Source of the DNA: Flavobacteriaceae bacterium | GTDB taxonomy: Bacteria; Bacteroidota; Bacteroidia; Flavobacteriales; Flavobacteriaceae | Direction of reading: 5' to 3' | DNA length: 6,146 bases | NCBI GenBank assembly: GCA_947482805.1 | Contig: CANKLK010000123.1 | Coordinates: 1-6,146 of the forward strand | Shown: one piece after another, positions 1 to 4,944 of the stretch | Layout of the letters: each line of letters starts with the position of its first letter | How positions within the stretch are numbered: position 1 is the first letter of the stretch | Program-made: the position numbers and the translations under genes | The notes under the pieces: model-generated | Told to the model about the DNA's origin: nothing | Databases searched by the model: none | What the model saw: the letters and a program-made list of their open reading frames with translations, nothing else

Positions 1-216
1 AAATGTTGTTAGATTTGATAAAGTATTCTGTTTTTCAGACTCTGTAATGGCTTCTTTTGCAAGTTGGCGATCAAGATTTTTGCCAATAGTAGCTAATGCT
101 TTGTCTAATGAAGCTTGAGAGACATCAATTAAATTCACACGATAGCCAAATTGCGCAAAAACATGTGCAATTCCATTTCCCATTGTACCAGCACCAATAA
201 CAGCGATATTTTTCAT
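1..216 (-). CDS. 3-hydroxybutyryl-CoA dehydrogenase, N-terminal part (gene runs off the left edge)
   Basis: Read on the minus strand from the ATG at 216, the frame stays open to the window edge and gives 72 residues beginning MKNIAVIGAGTMGNGIAHVF. This is the Rossmann NAD-binding start of the 3-hydroxyacyl-CoA dehydrogenase family: the glycine-rich loop GAGTMG is at residues 8-13, and the acidic residue that ends strand beta-2 and binds the adenosine ribose is D31 (in LID). The family oxidises (S)-3-hydroxyacyl-CoA to 3-oxoacyl-CoA, or runs in reverse, in the cytoplasm in fatty-acid or butanoate metabolism. The full protein is usually close to 280-300 residues, so about three quarters is missing here, including the catalytic His/Glu region. 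The assignment to the short hydroxybutyryl-CoA type rather than the long FadB-like fusion rests on the Rossmann loop lying at the extreme N-terminus. It is a metabolic neighbor and probably not part of the polysaccharide pathway. An A/T-rich leader of about 15-20 nt precedes the start, without a Shine-Dalgarno sequence. Confidence 0.9.
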   Translation of the reverse strand, partial: MKNIAVIGAGTMGNGIAHVFAQFGYRVNLIDVSQASLDKALATIGKNLDRQLAKEAITESEKQNTLSNLTTF

Positions 217-235
217 GTTAATTATATTTATTTAG

Positions 236-243
236 CAAATATA
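236..243 (-). promoter_or_regulatory. Putative Bacteroidota -7 element for the dehydrogenase gene
   Basis: On the minus strand this reads TATATTTG, a full match to the Bacteroidota TAnnTTTG -7 consensus. It lies 19 nt upstream of the dehydrogenase ATG at 216, which would give a short A/T-rich leader. I see no good TTG-type -33 element at the expected distance, so the call rests on one motif and its position. Confidence 0.4.
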
Positions 244-250
244 ATCATAG

Positions 251-258
251 TATCTTTG
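251..258 (+). promoter_or_regulatory. Putative Bacteroidota -7 element for the flippase gene
   Basis: TATCTTTG matches TAnnTTTG fully and ends only 6 nt before the flippase ATG at 265. With the usual few-base gap to the transcription start, the mRNA would begin at or within a few bases of the ATG, so it would be leaderless or nearly so. It sits back to back with the minus-strand element at 236-243, separated by 7 bp. No clear -33 element is visible, and an 8-base motif with two free positions can occur by chance in AT-rich DNA. Confidence 0.35.
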
Positions 259-264
259 TCATGT

Positions 265-1566
265 ATGGTCTTAAATAAAATTAACTCAATTGTAAAAGGA
301 GATTTTTTTAAATCATTAACAGTTCTTTTGTCGGGGACGTTAATTGCTCAAATTATTGGCTACGCTATAGCGCCTATTCTAACGCGCCTATATACTACCG
401 AAGAAATGGGTGAACTTGGGTTTTATATGCGGCTTACGGGCTTTATTGCAGCGATTGCAACCCTGCGTTACGAAGCGGCCTTGCCCTTGCCTAAAAAAGA
501 TGAACATTCATTTTTACTCTATCGCTTGGCTTATTTGATTTCAATGGTGGTACTGATTATTGTGGCAGTTGTCTTTCTGTTTTTAATTGTGTCAGGCATT
601 GGGAATAATTTTGATTGGTGGTTTTACCTTTTTACTGTTCTCGGTACTTCATTTGTTATTATCATCAACGTTGGAACAAGTTGGTCGGTCCGAATGGGCC
701 AATATTCCATTATTTCACGTCATAAAATAGTTAATTCTTTGGTAGCTAATCTCTTGAGATGGTTATTTGCTTTCTTTCATTTGAGCGCATTTGGATTAAT
801 TTTAGCCACGCTTTTTGGGTATTTTCTTTCTTGCTTAGAATTCGCCTTTAACTTTAAGAAGATTCGATCTAAATACAAGGACAGTATCTCCAATAAAAAA
901 ACAAAGGTCTTAATGCTTGAGCACAAAGAATTCCCTACTTTAAATTTACCTCACGTCTTTGTAGATAATGGCAGAGATATGTTAATTGCCACCTTAATTT
1001 TTACCTACTATTCTATTGGGATTTATGGATCCTTTAATCATTCTTATACCATGTTGCGTATTCCTTTAATGCTAGTTGGGGTGACTTTAGGACAACTATT
1101 CTACAATAAAGCATCTGAATTATACAATCAAAAAAAATCAATAATGCCCTTGCTTAATAAAATCTTATTGCTTTTATCTGCTCTATCTATCGTACCTTTT
1201 TCGATCTTATTTTTTTATGGCGAACCCATCTTTATTTTTATATTTGGACCTAATTGGGGACAAGCTGGTGGGTACTCTGAAACGATGTCTGTATGGCTAA
1301 TGTTTAATTTTATCCTCTCTCCAATCTCAGTCCTTCCTTTGATTATAGGGAAGCAAAAGATTGCTTTTTTATTTGGAATAATTAGCTCCCTTATTCAAAT
1401 TCTTCCCTTGTGGCTCTTACCAATAAAATACGGACATAGTGAGAAGGTATTTGACTTTACCTTAAAAATTATTTCATGTTCTCAGTCAGCATGGTTAGCA
1501 ATTACCTTAGTTGTATTCTATTCTTTAGCAAAAAAAATGAGTATTAAAAAAAGTTTAACGACCTAA
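265..1566 (+). CDS. Wzx-like polysaccharide flippase (MOP superfamily, oligosaccharide flippase family)
   Basis: The product has 433 residues and is almost entirely hydrophobic, with about 12 membrane helices (roughly 15-35, 49-66, 90-110, 119-140, 155-171, 174-195, 236-252, 262-280, 298-318, 341-362, 364-386, 401-421). This is the layout and length of the polysaccharide-transport (PST) branch of the MOP flippases. Family-like patches are the N-terminal amphipathic stretch FFKSLTVLLSGTLIAQIIGY, the ILTRLYTTEEMGELG segment after helix 1, and FGPNWGQAGGY at 327-337, which matches the FG-x-x-W-x-x-AG-x-Y pattern of this group. Such proteins move undecaprenyl-diphosphate-linked oligosaccharide units across the inner membrane. 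I chose the ATG at 265. The frame is open back to 151, but that extension is polar, runs antisense through the start of the dehydrogenase gene and lies outside the helix pattern. There is no Shine-Dalgarno sequence. The gene is divergent from the dehydrogenase (48 bp gap) and convergent with the acyltransferase (91 bp gap). The sugar substrate cannot be read from the sequence. Confidence 0.9.
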   Translation: MVLNKINSIVKGDFFKSLTVLLSGTLIAQIIGYAIAPILTRLYTTEEMGELGFYMRLTGFIAAIATLRYEAALPLPKKDEHSFLLYRLAYLISMVVLIIVAVVFLFLIVSGIGNNFDWWFYLFTVLGTSFVIIINVGTSWSVRMGQYSIISRHKIVNSLVANLLRWLFAFFHLSAFGLILATLFGYFLSCLEFAFNFKKIRSKYKDSISNKKTKVLMLEHKEFPTLNLPHVFVDNGRDMLIATLIFTYYSIGIYGSFNHSYTMLRIPLMLVGVTLGQLFYNKASELYNQKKSIMPLLNKILLLLSALSIVPFSILFFYGEPIFIFIFGPNWGQAGGYSETMSVWLMFNFILSPISVLPLIIGKQKIAFLFGIISSLIQILPLWLLPIKYGHSEKVFDFTLKIISCSQSAWLAITLVVFYSLAKKMSIKKSLTT

Positions 1567-1657
1567 GTGAATTATAATTTTGTAAAATTCAACTAGATAG
1601 TACATTGTTTAAAGATGGAATAACTCATTTTAAAAACCTAAGATTGACAAACTGTAT

Positions 1658-2233
1658 TTATTTAGCCCATGCATCATAAGTCGACTTTAATAATGGATTC
1701 TCCTCTAAAAAAGGTGCATCTAATGTTCTCGTGTCGCCAATTATTTTAGCTGGATTCCCACTAATGATTGAAAAGTCAGGAAAATCTCCCTTTACATAAC
1801 TATAGGCGGCAACAAGGCAGCCTTTGCCAATCTTTGTATCTGGCATTATGGTAGTGTGTGGCCCAATAAAAGTATAAGCTTCAATAATAATTGGGCCTTT
1901 ACTATATCCAATCATATTAGCGCCTGCATACGCATTCCCATATAGCCGAATGGATTGGTGGCTTGAATGTGTTGTTATCGTAATAAACGATGTGATTTGT
2001 ACACCTTCCTTAATTTTTAATCCTTGGCTTGCTTCAATAAAGTTAAAATGCCCGATATAGACATTTTCCCCTAATTCTAAAGCCAGTGGATGGTCAATAA
2101 AAGTACTATTAGAAATCCTAGTTTTAGCAATGACTTTTTTATGATTATCTCTTATTTTACTCATCATCATGGGGGCTCTTCCTGGAAATATTCGCCGAAT
2201 AATTTTATGAATAAATGAATTGGAAATATACAT
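1658..2233 (-). CDS. Hexapeptide-repeat (left-handed beta-helix) sugar O-acyltransferase, WbbJ/maltose-acetyltransferase type
   Basis: The product has 191 residues. After a basic, partly amphipathic N-terminal segment (1-35), hexapeptide-repeat turns follow with the [LIV]-G-x-x-x-x rhythm: ALELGENVYIGHFNFIEA (51-68), GLKIKEGVQITSFITITTHS (71-90), then PIIIEAYTFIGPHTTIMP (114-131) and DTKIGKGCLVAAYSYVKGD (132-150). The C-terminal signature is IISGNPAKIIGDTR (156-169), the SGxPAK cap typical of the NodL/LacA/WbbJ group. The likely catalytic histidine is H89 or H92 in TTHSSH, placed in the loop where these enzymes carry it. The family transfers acetyl or another acyl group from acyl-CoA to a sugar hydroxyl (sometimes an amine) in the cytoplasm, usually as a trimer. 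In this context it probably decorates the polysaccharide repeat unit; the acceptor is unknown. It is the only minus-strand gene inside the cluster, which suggests a separately acquired cassette. The start is the ATG at 2233, preceded by A/T-rich DNA without a Shine-Dalgarno sequence. Confidence 0.88.
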   Translation of the reverse strand: MYISNSFIHKIIRRIFPGRAPMMMSKIRDNHKKVIAKTRISNSTFIDHPLALELGENVYIGHFNFIEASQGLKIKEGVQITSFITITTHSSHQSIRLYGNAYAGANMIGYSKGPIIIEAYTFIGPHTTIMPDTKIGKGCLVAAYSYVKGDFPDFSIISGNPAKIIGDTRTLDAPFLEENPLLKSTYDAWAK

Positions 2234-2240
2234 TTAAATT

Positions 2241-2252
2241 GCTTATTTAAGC
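2241..2252. repeat. Short inverted repeat GCTTA-TT-TAAGC upstream of the acyltransferase
   Basis: GCTTATTTAAGC has 5-bp arms around a TT center and lies 8 bp upstream of the acyltransferase start codon. TTAAAT (2234-2239, approximately) and ATTTAA (2245-2250) form an overlapping second inverted pair. It abuts a 7-of-8 match to the Bacteroidota -7 element on the minus strand (TATCTTCG, 2259-2252). It could be an operator or leader hairpin for the acyltransferase, or chance symmetry in AT-rich DNA. Confidence 0.2.
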
Positions 2253-2478
2253 GAAGATAAGTAAAATAAATGAAGTCATTTCTGAACTATTATCCTTGTG
2301 AGAACTATAGCCATACATTTCTTCAAATTAATTACCTTTGCTCATCATTGAACAAGAGAATATTACCTCTAAAGAACTTATTAGGAATCAAATTAAAATT
2401 GTGTATTTATTGTTTCATCCAAAGAATTGGCGAGCTGGGTTTCCTTGGAATACCTCCGGAAATAGCAAACACTTTTAA
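2251..2478 (+). pseudogene. Possible decayed coding remnant, perhaps of a polysaccharide-deacetylase-type protein
   Basis: No frame here gives a convincing intact gene, but two stretches look like real protein. In the frame of position 2251 the DNA reads AKISKINEVISELLSL (2251-2298), then a stop; the next frame continues directly with CENYSHTF (2297-2320). Joined, this resembles the deacetylase pattern ELLSLGHEIGSHTF, the region with the metal-binding HT(F/Y) motif of NodB-like enzymes. After further stops the first frame reopens at 2332-2478 and includes KIVYLLFHPKNWRAGFPWNT before TAA. A ...LLTHPxxW... ending is familiar from deacetylase-like proteins of polysaccharide clusters. Normally these two regions are 100 or more residues apart, so an internal deletion as well as a frameshift would be needed. 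A 72-codon ATG frame (2270-2488) overlaps it but has no recognizable fold and is probably incidental. The remnant begins just after the acyltransferase start region, as expected if insertion of that cassette cut an older gene. The identification is from memory of the family and is tentative. Confidence 0.35.
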
Positions 2479-2501
2479 GAAGTATTAAAGTATTAACTTT
2501 G
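2473..2501 (+). promoter_or_regulatory. Putative Bacteroidota promoter for the glycosyltransferase operon
   Basis: TAACTTTG at 2494-2501 is a full match to the TAnnTTTG -7 element. A TTTT at 2473-2476, 17 bp further upstream, is an imperfect -33 element (consensus TTTG). Transcription would start near 2506-2508, giving a leader of about 25 nt before the ATG at 2533. It lies just past the end of the decayed remnant and before the first of the tightly coupled plus-strand genes, which is where an operon promoter is expected. A second -7-like match, TACCTTTG at 2333-2340, lacks a partner and lies inside the remnant. Confidence 0.45.
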
Positions 2502-2532
2502 TCGAGCAGCTTAATTAAAGAGTAAGTTATCA

Positions 2533-3567
2533 ATGCGTAAATTATTATTGATCAGTTCAAATACAATTCATACTTACAAGTATTTGCAATTAGTTGAAAC
2601 CTATTTTAATGAGGTTTTACTGATAACAAATCAGAAATCAACTGTTTATGATTACCCAACGGTTGAGCTAAGTTTCAACTTGAAAATCAAAAATGTATTT
2701 TCAACAGTAAAAGCCATAAAGAAGCATATTGATATGTTTCAACCAACGATTATTCATATTCATCAAGCAAACAGTTACGCATTTTATGGTCTATTAGCAA
2801 GTCGAAAAGTTAAAATTCCAACGGTTTTAACAGCTTGGGGTAGCGATGTGTTAGTAATTCCAAAAAGTAACTTTTTACTAAAGAAAATGGTTCAGTTCAA
2901 TTTACGAACTGCCGATTATCTCACTTCAGATTCAAATTTCATGGCGGCCGAAATGAAGAAATTGGCTCCTTCGATAAAAGAAATTTTGATATCAAATTTT
3001 GGCATCGATGTCACTCCTCTTGCTTGCGAAAAAGAAAACATAGTTTATTCAAATCGATTGCATAAAAAATTATACCACGTCGATAAAATTATTGAGGCTT
3101 TTGCTCTTTTTAATGCGAATAGTGAGACGAAAGATTGGCGTTTGGTGATTGCTGCTTCAGGAACGGAAACCGAAGAATTGAAAAATAAAGCTAAATCATT
3201 GGGTTTGGCTAATGATGTAGATTTCGTTGGATGGATTCAAAAAGAAGAGAATGAACAATGGTACTCAAAAGCAAAAATTTGGGTTTCGATTCCGGAATCA
3301 GATGCAACATCCATAAGTTTATTAGAAGCGATGGCATGTGGTTGTATTCCAGTAGTATCAGATTTGCCTGCCAACTGTGAATGGATTCAATCAGGAGTCA
3401 ACGGAATTGTTATTGAAGATTTACAAAGTGATTTCATTTCCAAAGCGTTAAAATTGAATCATAAAGTGGCAATTGAAATAAACAAGCAACGAATTGAAAA
3501 AGATGGGACGAAAGAAGCCAATCGCACTAAATTTTTACAACTCTATCAAACAATCGTGAAAGAATGA
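2533..3567 (+). CDS. GT4-type glycosyltransferase (GT-B fold)
   Basis: The product has 344 residues, close to the normal size for a GT4 enzyme. The N-terminal Rossmann-like domain (1 to about 165) would bind the acceptor: it starts MRKLLLISSNTIHTYKYLQL and contains IIHIHQANSY (73-82) and TAWGSDVL (100-107), the WGSD patch of this subgroup. The C-terminal nucleotide-sugar domain (about 166-344) shows SNRLHKKLY (173-181), WRLVIAASG (202-210), VDFVGWI (229-235) and the donor-binding block PESDATSISLLEAMACG (254-270). The retaining-GT4 EX7E motif appears here as D257-x7-E265, with Asp in place of the first Glu. No membrane helix or signal peptide is seen, so the enzyme is cytoplasmic or peripheral, adding a sugar to a lipid-linked intermediate. 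Donor and acceptor cannot be read from the sequence. The ATG at 2533 has a faint AAAGAG 10 nt upstream. Its stop codon overlaps the start of the next gene by ATGA, indicating translational coupling. Confidence 0.9.
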   Translation: MRKLLLISSNTIHTYKYLQLVETYFNEVLLITNQKSTVYDYPTVELSFNLKIKNVFSTVKAIKKHIDMFQPTIIHIHQANSYAFYGLLASRKVKIPTVLTAWGSDVLVIPKSNFLLKKMVQFNLRTADYLTSDSNFMAAEMKKLAPSIKEILISNFGIDVTPLACEKENIVYSNRLHKKLYHVDKIIEAFALFNANSETKDWRLVIAASGTETEELKNKAKSLGLANDVDFVGWIQKEENEQWYSKAKIWVSIPESDATSISLLEAMACGCIPVVSDLPANCEWIQSGVNGIVIEDLQSDFISKALKLNHKVAIEINKQRIEKDGTKEANRTKFLQLYQTIVKE

Positions 3568-4673
3568 TAAAAGTTTGTCACATTACAAGCGTTCATCGAT
3601 GGGACGATTCAAGAATATTTCACAAAGAGTGTTGTAGTGTTGCAGCGGCTGGATATGATACAACCCTGCTTGTTGCAAATGGTATTGATGATTGTGTGAA
3701 TGGTGTTAAAATAGTGAATGTTCCAATTGAAAATAAAGGAAGATTACAACGAATTGCATTTGCAGGTAAACAAATACTTAAAAAAGCATTAGAGTTGAAA
3801 GCTGATATTTATCATTTACATGATCCTGAATTGTTGCGAATAGCTGTAAAACTAAAAAAACAAACAGGTGCAAAAGTCGTTTACGACTCGCATGAGGATC
3901 TACCAAAACAAATTTTAGATAAGGCATGGATCCCTTCCTATTTACGAAAGTCAATTTCAACATTAGCGAACCGGTTTGAAATGAAAATCACTTCTAAAAT
4001 AGATGGCGTTATTTCTGTTACCGAAGCAATTTGTGATCGGTTTATGTTAGTGAATAAAAATGTAGCTTTTGTAGCAAATTATCCCAAATTGGATGAGATT
4101 TCACTTTTATCTTCTGACGAAAAAGTTTTGAAAGTTGAAAATTCTATTTGTTATGTAGGCGGTCTTTTTCCAAAACGTGGGATTAAGGAATTAGTTATTG
4201 CATTGAATAAAACAAATGCCACATTATTTTTAGCAGGTACGTTTTCTGATAAGGAATTTGAAGAAGAAGTAAAAAGTATAGATGGTTGGAAACAAGTAAA
4301 GTTCTTGGGTTATCTTGATCGTGAGGGTATTATTAAAGTGCTACAAAAAGCACAAATAGGCATGGTAACCTTGCATCCTACGCAAAGCTATCAAGAATCA
4401 TTACCTATCAAAATGTTCGAATATATGTTAGCCAAGTTACCGGTAATATCCAGTGATTTTGAATTTTGGAAACCACTTTTAGAGGGAAACCACTGTGGTA
4501 TGATGGTTGATCCTTTGGATACAGATGCCATTGCTGAAAAAATTAATTTTCTATTGAGTAAGCCCGAATTGCGTGAAAAATTTGGTGAGAATGGTTATCA
4601 GGCGGTGATATCCAAATATTCTTGGGATTCTCAAGCTGAAAAATTACTTGAACTATATAAATCAATAAGCTAA
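3564..4673 (+). CDS. GT4-type glycosyltransferase (GT-B fold), second in the operon
   Basis: The product has 369 residues. The N-terminus MIKVCHITSVHRWDDSRIFH is typical of a GT4 subgroup found in O-antigen and exopolysaccharide clusters; the VHxxDDxRIFxKE stretch (10-22) lies in the acceptor domain. The IYHLHDPELL (82-91) and VVYDSHEDLPKQI (105-117) patches follow. The donor domain begins near 190: CYVGGLFPKRGIKELVIAL (196-214), with the GxxxxxRG loop, then VKFLGYL (245-251) and the catalytic block YQESLPIKMFEYMLAKLPVI (276-295), in which E278-x7-E286 is an intact EX7E retaining motif. The C-terminal tail YSWDSQAEKLLELY (352-365) is the usual closing helix. It is presumably a cytoplasmic enzyme transferring a hexose or related sugar from a nucleotide donor onto the growing lipid-linked unit; the sugar is unknown. 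The ATG at 3564 overlaps the previous gene's TGA in ATGA, so the two enzymes are likely made together and act on consecutive linkages. Confidence 0.92.
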   Translation: MIKVCHITSVHRWDDSRIFHKECCSVAAAGYDTTLLVANGIDDCVNGVKIVNVPIENKGRLQRIAFAGKQILKKALELKADIYHLHDPELLRIAVKLKKQTGAKVVYDSHEDLPKQILDKAWIPSYLRKSISTLANRFEMKITSKIDGVISVTEAICDRFMLVNKNVAFVANYPKLDEISLLSSDEKVLKVENSICYVGGLFPKRGIKELVIALNKTNATLFLAGTFSDKEFEEEVKSIDGWKQVKFLGYLDREGIIKVLQKAQIGMVTLHPTQSYQESLPIKMFEYMLAKLPVISSDFEFWKPLLEGNHCGMMVDPLDTDAIAEKINFLLSKPELREKFGENGYQAVISKYSWDSQAEKLLELYKSIS

Positions 4674-4677
4674 CATC

Positions 4678-4785
4678 GTGGAGAAACTGCTAAAATATAT
4701 TCGTATAAATCACCTCGAACAAGTGTTATCAGGTTTCTTTTTCATTTTAATTAATGCTTCAAAAATGGTTAGTCAACTATTTTAG
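4678..4785 (+). CDS. Possible 35-residue GTG-started small ORF or 5' stub of a lost gene
   Basis: Four bases after the glycosyltransferase stop, a GTG opens a frame of 35 codons ending in TAG at 4783. The peptide is M/VEKLLKYIRINHLEQVLS followed by GFFFILINASKMVSQLF: a basic amphipathic start and a hydrophobic stretch, much like the N-terminus of a polytopic membrane protein or a single-helix small protein. The close spacing would suit an operon gene. It could be the 5' stub of a membrane protein (for example a flippase or acyltransferase) whose remainder was lost when the downstream gene was acquired. It could also be chance: it is short, has a GTG start, has no visible ribosome binding site and has no homolog I recognise. 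I see no continuation in the other frames of 4786-4944. Confidence 0.3.
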   Translation: MEKLLKYIRINHLEQVLSGFFFILINASKMVSQLF

Positions 4786-4944
4786 AAAATCGATAAATCT
4801 AAACTAAATATATTTAATTTACTTTTTGCAATTCTTTATTTTAGCCATTAGCAAATTAAGAATTCAAATAATATAGTTTTCAATTAGCAACAATTAGATT
4901 CGAAATTCTCCATAACTTCGATTTGTAAAAATTATAAGAACTAA
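4786..4944. other. AT-rich intergenic spacer before the ligase/polymerase gene
   Basis: About 160 bp of visibly extreme A+T content with no credible ORF. It contains the octamer ATTAGCAA twice (4847-4854 and 4883-4890, 36 bp apart) and a tandem CAATTAG at 4881 and 4891 with a 10-bp period. TCGATTTG at 4918-4925 is a 7-of-8 match to the -7 consensus, 19 nt before the ATG at 4945, and could be a weak promoter, but no -33 partner is clear. I found no strong hairpin with a T-run, so whether the ligase gene is transcribed together with the glycosyltransferases remains open. Confidence 0.35.

Noticed and set aside
151..264. N-terminal extension of the flippase frame back to an ATG at 151
   Set aside because: It is antisense to the start of the dehydrogenase gene, polar, and absent from the expected flippase architecture; the ATG at 265 gives a normal N-terminus.
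1568..1591. TGAATT...AATTCA inverted repeat after the flippase as a terminator
   Set aside because: The arms are 6 bp and A/T-only apart from one G-C pair, the loop is 12 nt and no T-run follows; too weak to call in such AT-rich DNA.
2270..2488. 72-codon ATG frame between the acyltransferase and the first glycosyltransferase
   Set aside because: No recognisable domain and an odd composition. The more protein-like reading lies partly in another frame, so I treat the region as a gene remnant and not an intact gene.
3778..3963. 61-codon minus-strand frame
   Set aside because: It lies wholly inside the second glycosyltransferase, which has clear family motifs; it is an antisense shadow.
4717..4745. 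ACCT...AGGT pairing followed by T-rich DNA as a terminator after the second glycosyltransferase
   Set aside because: Only a 4-bp stem with a long loop, and it lies inside the possible small ORF.
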